Source: Sarocladium kiliense
Lineage: Eukaryota > Ascomycota > Sordariomycetes > Hypocreales > Sarocladiaceae
Length of the DNA: 64,000 nucleotides
Direction: 5' to 3'
NCBI GenBank assembly: GCA_030734395.1
Contig: JAUZTG010000048.1
Span: 2,914,001-2,978,000, forward strand
The notes under the pieces were generated by a model. That model was not told where the DNA came from, made no database searches, and saw nothing but the letters and a program-made list of their open reading frames with translations. Numbering within the stretch: position 1 is the first letter of the stretch; every line of letters starts with the position of its first letter. The translations under genes were made by a program, and so were the position numbers. This document shows positions 11,513 through 24,763 of the stretch, one piece after another.

Positions 11513-14500
11513 ATGGCCACACACGACCCAGCTGTGCCAGGCATTGCCCCTGACCTCGTCCGTGACGCCCAACTGCAGACGGAGTTCCTATCAGAGGGTA
11601 GGATACGGCAGACCACCCGCGAATCTGCTTCCAACGAAGAGACAGACTCAGCCCAAAGGGTACAAGTGTGGAAGCGAGCGCAGACAATAGGCAGGGGCGC
11701 CTTTGATACCACATGGCTAGAGACCTGTGTCGAGGGAACTTGCAAGGGACAAGTCCGAGCGGTGAAAGTCTTCCAAGGGATATCCCCGGACCTCGCCTTA
11801 AGTGGCCTGGAAAAGGCTTTCAAGTTCTCCCAAGATCGGGTATGTTATGACTACAATGCATTCAAAATCAGTATCCAAGAGGCATGGCTAACAACAAGGC
11901 TTAGTACTCCCAATATTTTGTCCGGATTTTAGGATGGTATTCTGGAGATGGGGCATCTATCTGCGTCCCTATGGAATACTCTCCCTATGGCAGTCTCGAC
12001 ATGCTATGTGATCGTGCTTTGCCAGAACATGACACGAGAACTATCACCTCACAAGTCGTGAAGGGGCTTGAGTTCTTACACCGTGAACTATTCGCACATG
12101 GAGATCTCAAGCCAACGGTTTGTTTTAGCCCGCTCCAGTTTCATTGTATAGGGAACTAACTAGGATACTAAAGAATATTCTTCTCGTGAGACCTGGGCCA
12201 GATTGGTCCGTGAAAATTGGCGGCCTCGAGCAGGCGCTGGAACATAATAGTACCCAAACCCTGATGAGAGGGACCAGCCATTTCCTAGCCCCGGAGATTG
12301 TGTTCTCAGATCCCTCAGAGATGGGACGTTCAAAGCTCCCGCAGGACCTTTGGTCCCTTGGAGTGATCGTGTTTCTCTTGCTTTCTCAGAAGTATCCCTT
12401 TCCTGCTCCATCAGCATTACAACAAGTGGTCTCGGGAACAGCGGAGCCACGGCTTCGAGCGTCATTTCTCGAAGGGCATAATGTCAGCGACGAATGCCTC
12501 AACTTTGTCATACGCCTACTTTCTTACCCTCCTTCTGCCCGTCTCACTGCTCATGAAGCATCGTCACATATGTGGTTGTAAGTCTGAATCATTATTCTAT
12601 TATTCACTCTAAATAAACATGCAATGCAAGAATTCTGCAGTCACCTATCAAAAGTTGACGAGCTTTGTAATTGCTAATGATAAGTAGAGCTTCTCCGTCA
12701 GAGCTTTCAATAGAAGCTCTGAAGGAGACCAACCATGGCCTCGGCGCTGAACGTGAAAGCCTTCGCCATCGCAATACGAGGTTTCACGATAGAGTGATTG
12801 AGTATGAAGAGAAGTTTGAGGCTGGGAACCATGATATTGCCCGCATTAAAACTGATATAAAGCACACGAACGATGAGATCAAACGTCTTCTTGCAAAGTT
12901 CCACACTGAATCAAGCGCAACTGAGAACCTTGAGAGGGCTTTGAAACAGCTTCGTTCTGAGAAAGAAGTGGTTGAAGTTGCTGCAGTGAGGCTTAAAGCT
13001 AAGATGGCAGCGAGGGATGGTTTATTGAATGCTTTGCCTGAGAGTCCGATGAGGCCTGTTAGGCCAGCCAGCGCTGTGAGTTACAATAGCACTGCCTCCC
13101 TGCGAAAGCGCCTGCGCCGTTCGCTCAAGATCGGTGAGGATAAGCCTCCGGATAATGATGCCCAGGACTCAGAGAAAACTCAAAACGAGATGACCAAAGA
13201 ATATCGAGAACTAGGCAGAGACAACAAGGCCGCCCCAGTTGTTCCATCACCGAGCCTCAGTACCACAAACAGCCAGAAAGACACACCCATCCAACTAGAC
13301 TTTTCTATTATCACCTTGCCTATATTTGTCATTAGCCTTCTTGACATTTGGAACCTTGCCCTACAGCCATCGGCTCCTGCACAATATACCCGCATCACCT
13401 GGAGATGTGTAAGTTATTGCTCTTTCTCTTTTACCCAGGCAAATCTGCTCTCGCGAAAGCAGTGACAGCTGGCGTATACTAACTTGAGCCTAGGAATGCG
13501 GCTCCTGGATCTTTGACGATGTTTTGGAGATTGAGGCGGGCGCAGCTGAGGCGATGCGGCTCGCACACGGCCAAAGCCACATAGGCACAAGCAGAAAGCA
13601 AGGCAACGAACTGAGTCGTATCAAGAGGGCTTTGAAGGCACTGTCAGGGACCCTGACCTTGACCGTTCAACTCCTCCAAAAGGCATTCACAAAAAAGTCA
13701 AAGCCAACCACTCAACATGGTTCCCAATTGCCCACGCATGAGTCGACCACTGAATCGATTGGTATGGTGCCAAGCTGCCCGAGAAACATCTGGCTCTTGC
13801 TCTGCATAAAAAAGGGTCCGAGTTCGACGTTGCTACATCAGGAGCTTCTGCTGAACATCTCGACTGACCGCGACGTATTCGACTTTCTTCGAGTGAAGTA
13901 TTACGAGCACAGAAAGTACCCCTCATGGTTCACGTTGAGGTGTGTTAAAAGCGTCTCGCTCACGAAGGTATGTTTCACTGCGTCTCACCCTTGTTCCCTT
14001 TCAGCGCCTTCGGTCAAGACTGAATAATCCTTCCCTCACACAGTTCAACATCGACGCCAGCTATTACGCCGCAATCACATCCCATAACTCCCATTGCGTC
14101 CAACAGCAAGACTGTACCTGCCTCCCACCACTTACTCGCGTTCTCGAATTCAAAGAATACTCATGCTCACCAGCCCCTGAACGCCCACCGAGCACCATCC
14201 CAGCTCTTCCGCCGGGTCGTCTAACACACTACTTCCTCAAACCACACGCCAGCCTCGCAAACGGCCAGAAGGCCATCTTGCTACAACTGCCCAAACGCAT
14301 TGATGGTGGTGAGCTGCAGGCACCACTAGAAGGTTTCGAGGACGGCTGGGGTCTCTACTTTGAAGAGGACTGGCACTGGCCCTCCATTGTCTTCGTCTGC
14401 GCTATCTCTGTTCTAGGAAGCCTGATCTTTGGCATTGCGTGGTCGGCGAAGACAGGGGATATCCAGAGCGGGTTCACTGTGTCGGCGGTGATTATCGCTA

Positions 14501-14547
14501 CTCTGTCTGTGCCACTCGCGCTCGTCGTCATGCAAGACAGTGTTTGA
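11513..14547 (+). CDS. Pseudokinase - coiled coil - fungal membrane-domain fusion protein
   Basis: Six exons: 11513-11839, 11905-12117, 12174-12577, 12688-13408, 13494-13967, 14044-14547; 880 residues. Residues 50-315 form a protein-kinase fold with a glycine loop (IGRGAF), the VAVK lysine (K85), the FVRILGWY segment typical of fungal kinases, HGDLKPTN at the catalytic loop, APE, and a PQDLWSLGV helix F. HRD is HGD, and DFG is replaced by GLE (197-199), so the metal-binding Asp is missing. Residues 316-430 are a charged coiled coil. Residues 545-880 match a fungal family I know only as uncharacterised: an RITWRCECG...DD entry motif, RLTHYFLKP, then two C-terminal membrane helices. The junctions at 12578-12687 and 13409-13493 have good splice sites and keep frame, so one gene is favoured. 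The acceptor at 14043 was chosen over 14003 because the latter gives a 36-nt intron. Confidence 0.75.
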
Positions 14548-15470
14548 AGCCAGTACGTAGCAGACGAAACTCGAAGAGGCAGAACGCTACCAGCTAGAGT
14601 GGTTCCAACGCTTCGTCACGCTCGACTGGGCCCGCATGATTAGTGTCACACACGTACGAAACCAAGAACATCAAAGCATATCACAGGCAGGGTAAAACTT
14701 CAAGTGAGGGTGAAACATCTTTCATCTTCGATTCAGAGCTCTCGTAGGCTCATCTTCAACTAAGTTCAACAATCATGGTACAAGAGTCCCACACACAACT
14801 TTTTTATCTGTTCCTTGCAACACCGTAGACAAAAGGGGGACCAAAGTCGAGGGTATGTTGTTTCCCGTTCAAACAGACCCTCCCAGAATCCATACCCGTT
14901 CCCAGAAGGCCTTATGTGTCCCCGGCCCATTCCAAAATTTACGCCGGCGTCGAAGTCCGACGCACTTGTTTGGCAAGTTCCTCTTGCCAAAACTAAGGTA
15001 GGCTGAAAACACGCATGAAAACAGAACAAAAAGAGAAAGAACGAGAGAATGGCAAATCGCTTGCTGTGTATGGATGCAAGGTGTGAGATCCTTGCAGTCC
15101 TTCTGCCCATGATGCAGCTGTAGGTGGAAAGATGTGACAGTATAGATGGTGGAGAGCCTTCAGGCTATACCTGGGCGAGGCTAGGTAGCGGTGGCCCGCT
15201 GTCTGTTGTATTGAAATGGTCGCTTGCGCGCCTATCTTCTTCCCATTGGATAATGTTACAATGTCGCCAAGGATGTTTGATGAGAGTAAAGAAATGCCGT
15301 CTTGTGATGGTAAGCATCTTTGCGCCAGAAGATGCGGTGACGGAATTGGTCGTAATACAAAAGACCAAGTAAATGAGAAATATGTTGGGGTATCAAGTTG
15401 AAAGGTAGTAGGGACCAATAAGAAAGTGTGCGCAATGTGTTGGAGGAGGTGGTAGGTCGATGAGATGTGA
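14548..15470. other. Intergenic region between convergent pseudokinase and RasGEF genes
   Basis: 3' flanks of two convergent genes. Short overlapping frames only; no feature I can support. Confidence 0.5.
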
Positions 15471-18400
15471 TTAAACCTGGGCTGGGGTTGCGTTGCCACG
15501 GTCCCTCGTCATCCAGCCGAAGAGATCGGTCTTGGAGCCCGCGGCAGGGGCAATAGTTGGGGTCGGCGGTGGTTCAGGGATGGAACGGTTGGCTGTCTCC
15601 CTAGGCTCGAGAAGCAAGCTCTTGCGATAGTAGCTGACCTGGACATTGCCCTGGTCACCCTCGCGAACTCGGCGGATCTGCGCTGCAATCCACTCTTGCA
15701 TATCCGGCAGCTCCTGGAGCCGGTATGGAATCTGGAAGCGCTGCAGCTCGCCAATGATCTTGGCTGTGCGGGTATGCTTATCGAAGTTGACCACCGTAAG
15801 GCCAGAGCTAGCATCATCCTCGGAGTCGGTGAGCGACATTTGCTTCGTTGCAGGGTTGCCAATGTCAACGAAGGTAAGATCGGTCAAGTACATGCCGAGG
15901 AAAGGCAGACAAGGTGGGACATGGTCATGCAGGCGGGTGCGGAGAACCTTGTTGTTCTGTGAAGGCTCAACGAGCTCCTGCAGCTGACGAAGAACTTCCT
16001 TGCGCTTAGGGGAGACAGCATCCCAGGTCTTTCGGAGGCGGCAGATGGTGCTGCTGTTGAGGCTGCAGATGATTGCCATCAGGCCATCGTAGTTGTGAAG
16101 CTCGAGGCACTGGTGCGCAATCTTGATCCACTGCTTGATCACAGCAGCGCGCTTCTTGATCTCCTGGTAGTGGAGAATGGTCTCAGCCACGAGATTGGAG
16201 AGATCCGTGGAGAAGGAAGACATGGCCTTGACGTTTGGAGCATCGACGCCGCCCTTCTTCATCCACTGTGAACCAAGCAGCTCCTCAGGAAGGATTGAGC
16301 AGAAGATGCCCATCTGCTTAAGGGTAAGCTGACGAGCGATCTCGAGGGGCTCAAAGTCCATAATCGTAGGAGAACCCGCGCCAGACTTGAACGTGCCAAG
16401 CATGTTGATCTGGGTTTTGGTGATGATCGGCTGCGGAATAGGTGTATCTGCCGGCACGTACTGCGCAATAGACGTGTTGGTCTTGCCCATCGAAGAAATA
16501 AGACGGGGGACCAGGTTGCCCATGCCAGCAACGCGCTGTGCCAAGTCGAGGAGGCGTCGTGAGGCAGAGGGCAAGACAGGTGCGAGCCTCACTTCGGCAA
16601 AGTTAATGATCATGCTCAAAGCCTCTCGATCGGTCTGGTCCCTCCAGTGGGACTCCATCCAGCCCTTGAAAGCATTGTATACTCGCAGGCGGACAGGGCC
16701 AGACATATGAGGTGACTCGCCGACGTAATCGAATCTGTCAATCAAGCATTCTGCCAGCTTGCTCGGAGTGCAGAAGAGGCGGAATGTGAGGTAGAAAGTA
16801 GACACAAACAAAGCATCCGGCGTCGATTCGTGCGTAGTCAACCTCTCTACAAGAGCAGGCAACGAACCACCAGTGACTTGACCCTCCTTGTTGAACATGA
16901 GCTCGTGGACGTAAGTCTTCTCCATTAATCTAGACTCAACATCGTCGACCTCCTCGGTGTGAGCAGAGCTAGCAGCTGCGCTAAGCTCAGACATGGAAGG
17001 CTGGTTTCGTGGGACCAGTGTGTGGTCGGGAGTAGTGGCCCGTGTTGAGGTTTGAGACACCATGCTAGTTTCCGAGTCGCGGCTCGGGTAAGTGGAACTG
17101 CTTCCAGCGCTCGACGCAGCAATGCTATCAAAGCGGGATGAAGATGAGAATTCGTGTTCCTGGACAGCTGAATGCTCAGTCGGGCTACCCTGATCTGCAG
17201 GAAGACTGGTCGTTGAGAGTTTAGGTAGGGGAGGAAGGGCGGAGCGAAGTGAAGATGCGGCATCGGAGATGGTTGCCGTCTCTTCCGTGAGTGACCTGGG
17301 GCGCATGCTGGTTGGTGATTCAGTCCTCGATGACTGCTCATCAATGGGGCTGTCTTCTTCTTGTTGAGGAACCTCTGGCAGGGGCTTGTCAACTGCAGCG
17401 ACAACAGTGAGTCGGCGTTGCGAAGCGGTCGTCGAATCTGATCGGCGATTGGAATCTGTCATGCTGCTAGTCTCCGACTGCTCAGGAGCCGCTGCGGGAG
17501 TGGGCGCTCGTTCTTGAGGGGTGACATCCAGGATTGAAAGGTCAATGCCGAGATTATCGCCTTCGGCCTCGAACTCGAAATCACCCGTGCGTTCTACGGC
17601 GGTCTTTGCCTTTGCGACACACTCACCAGCAGCTCTGACGCAAGCGGTGGCGGATGTGAGAAGCTTTGTGTTGTCATGAGGCATGATCAGATCGCCATCC
17701 TCGGCGATTGTCCTGGTGATGGTCTCTCTTGCAGCATACACGAGGTCGGAGATGCGTTCAAACACAGTCCCGCGAGAAAGAGAAAGGTAGTCCCAGTTAG
17801 CAGCGTTGTGTGCTCGAACGGCATCAATAACAGCGAGCAAATCACCACCGGACATGGCAGATTGCTTCGTGGCGAGTGACAGTTCAGGGAGTGATTGTGA
17901 CTGGAGGTGAAGACGGCCAATGAATGAGCCAAGGTGTGACAGGAAAGTATCGTGATTCTTGTTGAGACGCTCAGACACGAGGTGATGTGCGCGTGATAGA
18001 GGTGATGGTCCGGCAAGTGAGACTCTGTGTGAGATGCCGGTGGACAAACGATTGCTGTTCTGTGACAACCGATGTGCGTTAAGGTGGTGTGAGGAGTTGA
18101 GGGAGGAGACACGCTTGCTGAAAGGAATAGGTGGTGCTGCGTAAACGTCGCTTGCATCTGAGGTGGCGACACTGAGAGCCATGTCGTCAGTGGTGGCCCT
18201 CGACTCGACATCGCTGGCGTGGTCGCGAGACGAGTCATCGAATGCTGCGCGGTCCGCAGGTGGCGTCGGTGGGATATATGACTCCTCCAGCACGGTTGCC
18301 ATCACTGTCACTGATGCTGGCGCCCGTGTGCGACGATCCTCATCCAGGACATCCATGAAGCGGACACCCTTGGTAACTATCCGGAAGGCCTTGAGAATCA

Positions 18401-19173
18401 TCTCGTCCACGATGTCGTTGACATCTTCTGGGGGGGTGAGGGTTCCTCTCTGGCATTCTTGCAGGCGTTTTGCAGTCTTGACCAGTGAGGACAGCTCTGA
18501 TAACAATGACTTGCGACACCTCCTTAAGATCTCGCTGCGCTGCACGACTGGAGAGTCTCTGTTCAAGCAGTTGCTCCGCTCCTGTACTTGGTTAGCTTGA
18601 TATTAAAGATGTTATACGTTGAGCACATACCAATAAGAAGCGAACACCAGCGATGATACCCTTCATGAATTCCTGATTGCCAAAGATCTCCTTGTCGTTA
18701 ACGGAAGTGCTTCGCAGAAGATCCCAGAACAGCAGAAGGGCTTTAAGAAGATTCCGCATGTCGTCGGGTTCGTATGCCTCGCAATAGTTCGTTGGCAGCC
18801 AGCCTCTGGCGCCGGATGATAATAAGGTGCCATCCGCCCAGCCATTGGTGTGTATTGAGTGAACCAAGACGACGTCGCCCTCGTTCAGAGGAAGGGTCAC
18901 GCTTGAATCGGTCATAGCATAACTAGGTTGGAAAGGGTAGAAGGCTCGCAGGAAGTTGTGGAAGACAGGAGGTGCCGGCATGGCATCTTGCTCCGGTGAC
19001 AAGTCTTCCTGCGAGCCATTGGGCGTTGCCGGAGGCGTCATGTGGTTGTGAAGGTAGAGGTTCGAGTTATCGTAAGGCCGATGAGACTCATCGGAGAGTG
19101 TATGTGATTGTTGCTTTCCGAGTGCCAGTGGTGCCACCTGGAGACTCGCTCGCATGGGTTGCTCGCTCAGCAT
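15471..19173 (-). CDS. Cdc25-type Ras guanine-nucleotide exchange factor (SH3, RasGEF_N, RasGEF)
   Basis: Exons on the minus strand: 19173-18631 and 18581-15471, with a 49-nt intron (GTATGT donor, GCTAAC branch, ACAG acceptor); about 1,217 residues from the first in-frame ATG. Residues about 75-133 are an SH3 domain (ending GARGWLPTNY). A long Ser/Thr-rich linker follows. The RasGEF_N module lies near 731-821 (VHELMF...ALVERLT...FYLTFRLF). The catalytic RasGEF domain is near 921-1161 (EIARQLTLKQMGIFCSI...EELLGSQW). Family role: it loads Ras with GTP at the plasma membrane and drives cAMP/PKA and morphogenesis signalling. The 5' end is uncertain: the frame stays open to 19443, where CTA (TAG) could be a stop or an acceptor, so an extra upstream exon between 19450 and 20200 is possible. 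The 3' stop is clear. Confidence 0.88.
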
Positions 19174-19924
19174 TGCGATCGCTTCGTCACACCCTAACTG
19201 CCAGACGTCCAGCAGGTATCGGTGACCACAATAACACGCAACTGGGGCTGTGTCTTGAGGTTTAGATCCTGAAGCTTTCGGTGGTGTATCCAAGACCTGG
19301 CCAACCCATCCAATAACCCTGAGTTCGCAGAACTGAGCCGTCCGGGGAGTGGTACGTCGAGGCGTCGAGCCTGCAGACGGGTTCGTCGGATCCGGGTGGG
19401 AGGAAGCCGGTCCTCGGTCAATGGGCGATGTCGAGATGCAAATCTACTCTGCGGACAAAGAGGAGGCAAAAGTCAGCATTGTTGAACGCGCCGCGATTTG
19501 TTGTGAGAGATGAGGCGTCGTGGGAAAGCAGGACTGGAATGTGGGAAGACGGGAAAAGAGGTGGATGGGCTGAGCGATAGGAATGTCACAGCGGCAACCG
19601 GCCCCATGGAACCAGAACCAGAGCACACACCACCACACTGCAACCCAACCTAACGGCCGGAGGGTGAAAAGGCGCAGGACGGTAAGTGCATTGCGTAGCT
19701 CCAGGATCAGCATGGAGCAAGCTCTCGCGAGGCAGGGGCCAAGTGATGGGTCCCCGTCGCAGAGGAGCACGGGCGATGCTTGTGCCTGGTGCTGGGTTTG
19801 GTGATGGTGGGAGGGGGCAGAGCAGGGGAGCGCAGGGAGGAGGGGCCGGGTTCTGGAACTGGGTCCCAGACTCCAGGCACACGCACACGCGCACCAGTGC
19901 ACAGGACACGTTAAGATACAGGCC

Positions 19925-19955
19925 GTGCAGTGCAGTGCAGCGCAGTGCAGTGCAG
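19925..19955 (+). repeat. GTGCA/TGCAG pentamer microsatellite
   Basis: Six near-perfect GTGCA units (one GCGCA), upstream of the RasGEF gene. It is the same pentamer as the CTGCA tract at 7426-7445 on the other strand. Confidence 0.85.
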
Positions 19956-22900
19956 GTAAGCTAGGAAAAGGAGCCGGCAGGGCTTACGTACCTGCTGCTG
20001 ATGTACACGGCTGGAGCGTTGGAAGTGGCCAGTATTACCTGCTTCTTCTGGTCGAGCTTCGCAAGGTACTGATGGCAAAGGATTCGTTGCTGATGTTGGC
20101 TGTTGTCGCGTGGTCGCAATCAAGGACTCGCCGAGAGTGGTCTTATTTACTCGAGACTATCAACCAACGGATCTTTCAATGACGGCTCGTGCAAGGCAAT
20201 TGACTTTGCGTGGTGTCAAGCCCTCGGTTGGCTGGGTTTGCGGTCCCCAGTATGAAAGACGAATCGGGTGCGCAAGGCACAATGCGAGTGGTGCCCAGTT
20301 CGTATCGACGCCGTTAGTCCCGCGTCCCAAAGTTTCCGATAGCTAGTTCCGATGCTCGTTCGATTAAAATCGTGATTATCTTGAAATCGTAACGTAGAAG
20401 CTGGTGAGGAACAAACTTGCTGATCAAGGCGAGGAAGCTGGGGACAGAGATGACAAGAAAGAGGGTCTGGATTAGGGCGTCCGGGGATGTCGAAGATTAT
20501 GATATGATTACAGGCTCGAGATGAGCATCCTGGCAACTCCCTTGTGGTCTGGTGCCAGAGACTTGGGTTTCTTCCTCACTCGATATGCACACGCCAGTCA
20601 CACATGGCTTGACCTTTGCGAAGAGACACAAGTCACAGCGAGATCGGTGGGCATGGGAGTGCTCGGAGAAGAGACACACCCTTTTGGAAAGCCCTTGATC
20701 GTCTTTGCTCACCAAGCACGACGTTGGTGATGGATGGCGGTCCAGTCTGTCCTGTGGTCTGGGTTATCGTGTTGCCCATGGTGCTAGAAGGTGGCGCCGG
20801 TAGGAGAGACAAGGACCAGCAACCCACCCTCGACTCGATCCCTGACACCACACACACTCAACTCTCATGTCCACACCACGCCTGGTGCAAGAGGGACGGA
20901 GCCAGGGGGGGCCGAGGTGGGTTGGTACCCGCTCCGCTCCAGGGGCCAGGGGGGCAGCGAACTTGTCTGCGTAAGTGAGGTTTGTGCCTCGATTGACACA
21001 GTCGACTTTTTCCTTCTTCCTTGTCCGTCCCCAGTGTCAAGGACTCAAGCACATCCATCGAGCTGGGTGGGTCTCGTGGGGATGCTGGCAGTGGTCGCCG
21101 AGGAGGCCCTGAGTACCTGCACCTGGTCAACACAATGAGATCCCCACCAAAAGCACCAGCAGCGGTACTTCGTTGCCTAACCAAGGCTAAGGAGCAGGGT
21201 TGTTCTTATGTCGCTGGATCCCCGGCAACATCGTGGGCAGGGGGATAAGCAGGGGGTTCCCGTTCCCTTGACAGGGGGAGAAACCCAAAGGGTTCTGCCA
21301 CGAGTTCCTCTGGAGGTCGCCGATATTGCTCCCTGTCACGTCCTTAGTTGCATTGCATTGGGCGCAAGATATCACCAAGGCCACTGGGGTGAGGGCCATT
21401 GTTGATAATCATGGCCCACAGACGAACTCAATGAGATGGCATTGGTACTCAATTTCAATCCAGGTCGTCAAACTGGGGCGTCATTCTTTCTGCTCACCAC
21501 CAACGAGTATGGTCAAGGCTTCTCGGCCTGATACCCGCCACTGTCATCTTACATCACCTCTGCATGCTAGCCTCCTTTTTGCCCACAGACCTGAGATCAA
21601 GGCGACCTGCTGGTACTCAAGCCTGCAACTTGGCAGGCAACCCGACCATCCCGATTGCATCTCTCATCCCGCGCACTTGATGCGCTTTGGCCACCAGCAG
21701 GTCAAACCTCTGGGAACTCCTGAGAAGCTACTAGGTATCTCTGGTCAGATTTGAGTTCTGACCGACATTGAGTAGCCGGGGTGCACCGTCCCAGCCCAAT
21801 GTATAGAGTCGACCATCACGCAGAGACAGTAAGAGACAATTGGGGAACCCTTTGCACAGCTTCGTTGCTTTTTTCCTTCGGAAGACTTTGCTCCAATTCG
21901 GCCGCCTCCTGAGGCTTGCGTCCACACAGCAACCCGTGAGGCGCCGAACAACGATAGTCGTTGGATGTTTCGGGCGTGGTTTTGTCGTATAAGACATGCA
22001 TCCCATGATGCCCGGCTCTACCTCCCTCGCGTCATGTAGCACCAAAAACACGCCACGGGAAACCGTTTGATCGGGACAGCTTCCTTGGAGTGCCACAGGG
22101 ATGGCAAGCTCAGATTCTGAACTAGCTATACGGTCTCCCTAATGATACCGCAAGTAGTTGTTCATCTGAGAGGATGAGAAAGAACAGAAGTTGCCGAGTA
22201 GAGCAGCAACATGCGTCAGTCACATCGTCCCTTCAGACTACTTGAAAGTCGGTAAGGCTACTGTATCGCAAGCTGTATCGTGTCGATTGAGCCTCCCTGC
22301 GAAGGAAGCTTGCATGTTCGGCTCGTGTTACTGGGCCACGGACCACTCCCCGGGAATAGAGCGAGACATGCACCACGCAAGAGGTATGTACGCAAAGACG
22401 ATCTGTCATAAGACAGGGCCTAGTATAGCGACGGCGTTGTTTAACACCATCACGAAACTGTGGACTTTGCAAAACCATGCAGGCCGTTAGCCAAAGAAGC
22501 AAACTTGGCAAATACTTAGAAACTTGCCCATCAAAAGCAACCGTGGCAACCCTTCATGCGTTGGATCCCCGTGCTAGAGGCAGCTCACATCCTTTGCGGA
22601 GACTTTTGCGCGGTTGCGATTGACGCAACACATCCGTTTGTTTCTGAGACAATATTCACACACAATAGGGTTTCCTCGCAGCGTCGCAGCGCGTGACCTA
22701 CAACCGCGAGCTCGCCGACTGCCAAGCATGCCATGTCGGGACCGCCATTACAGAGTGTATGGACTTCCGCTCGGACCTCCACTGCAACGCATTGTAACAC
22801 TGTTGATAAGATTTAATGATGGTATTAAGAACAGCACTGTCACACGATGACCGGGCCGAGGACCTGTGAAGGGTTTTGAGGTCATAGGCCTTGGTTTGCC

Positions 22901-24744
22901 TGGGTGAGTCAGGTTTGGGTCGAAAGGACCGAAGAATTGAAGTCATTGTCTCTGTCGACCCAAAACATGGGCAACCATTGATTGTTCCCTTGCATTGAGG
23001 GCGCCGTCGCCCTGGACACGGAGACTTGAGGGCGACGATCCTCAGTGACCTCATGTTGTCTTGATCATATATCGGCTTGGGGCTGAGCTTGGGCATCGGA
23101 TGCACGTCCTGTTCGACCAATATCATCAACTGGCGAGGATTCTCGGATCCGGGCACATGACGAGTCTGTTTCCGAGTCGATTATTCGCATCACCTCAGCC
23201 GCACGCTGCATGTTCATCATCTTCATCTTCCCCCACGCTGATGTATGGAAGTGCATCAATCACATATGGCTGTCCACGGAATCATCATCAAAACAGCCAC
23301 GTCCCGTTCGCGGCTGTGATAAGGCTCGTGGGATGGTGATAATAAACGAGGTGGACACGCCACAACGCGGCAGCGGATGCTACGAAGCTAAGGTAACTGT
23401 AGAGGACGCTAGATTCAGGGATGGGGCGTCACTAACAGCAGTGTGCTGCGTTGCCACCAGGTGCCGTTAGCAGCGGCTGGTAGCGAGGCGCCGTAGAAAA
23501 CGGAGGCACAAGCATTAGCTTTCTTCCCTCATCCTTCACCGCCAATCCCACCGGCCATCACCAGCCCAGTCACACTGCATCGACAACGTTCCTGCATAGG
23601 GCAGTGTTGCCGCTTTTGGTCACCAGAGCACATGTGATGGTCACTGTACCCATGTCCTCGAGATTCTAATGGAAATAAGATTCTCTATCCGTAAGCATGG
23701 TCTGCCGATGAACCGCATCGACGCCACTTGGTTGTGTGCTGAGTGAATCCGTGAGCCAGCTGGAGCGCGGTGACATCAGCTGCTCACTTCGAGGACCATC
23801 GAGCTGGTCCAGCACTCCAGAGCATTCCCGGTCCGTCCGTGGTCGGTCCCATCGTTCGAGCACAGGGCAGCCTGTTCGTCCGTTCCGCAAACCCCGGCTG
23901 TGCCTTCGACCGCGGTTCCAGCGCCCCACCGCTCATCCTCACCTGGTTGAAGGCCGATGGCAAAAGCGGACGTTGCCAGGATCGACCTCTCTCATCATTG
24001 GCTTCGTGTAGCTCGACTGCCTCCAAGCTCAACTCAGCGGCGAGAATCCTTGCTGTGGCTGGACAGGCCTCGAGAACTAACAGCCGTAGTGTCGGAACGG
24101 AGAGCTCTTCCGACTTACGCCAGAGACCAGGGGCCCTCGCTATTCTCCATCCTCCCGGGTCTTTTGAGAATTCTTGGGCTCGACAGAGATGGCACAGGCC
24201 AGGGCCTCAAGCCACCTTCATGTCGGATGGTCTCGGGGAATCACCGTAGGACGGGCTCGGACCAACAGCTCGTCTCGTCTGGACATGGGACGCATCTTGT
24301 CAAGTTCATCGATGGTCGTCAGGGATCGCTGCGGGAGTATCTGCAGAAGCTACCGATGCTCGTGCAGGGTGCCTGCATCAGCAGCGTCAGCAGAATTGCG
24401 AGTGGAATCGGCAGTGGAAAGTCAGGCAAGCTAGCACAGGAGACGGCGAAAGTACCAGGCCCAGCCAATGTGGACAGCTGACTTTCAGCGATAATATTCA
24501 CAGGCATCCTCATTCCGTGGACCTGCTTCCAACAAGGCTCACCAGCTGCGACCAACAGATTTAGTCCTGTGGCTACTTCCAGACCCGCTGAGCTGAAGTT
24601 TGGTACCTTTCTGATCGATTCCAGGTTGACTCCGGGACGAGCAAGTTGCATTCCCCGGCCTGTGCCAACAGCGCACTTGTACGCAATTGGCAATACCTTC
24701 GTTGGTAGCGACATGCACTCGCATTGTACTCAGGTCACGGTCTC

Positions 24745-24763
24745 TTTTTTTTTTTTTTTTTTT
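24745..24763 (+). repeat. Poly-T tract (19 T)
   Basis: Uninterrupted run of T within the gene-poor region. It could be the A-tail relic of a retroposed sequence on the minus strand, but nothing next to it supports that. Confidence 0.8.

Noticed and set aside
19444..20200. Candidate first exon of the RasGEF gene
   Set aside because: Several minus-strand frames and ATGs exist, but none has a donor that joins in frame to the acceptor at 19444; left as an open question, not a feature.
23770..24714. Overlapping open frames of 80-174 codons on both strands
   Set aside because: All frames are open together because of composition; none shows a domain, plausible introns or a good start.
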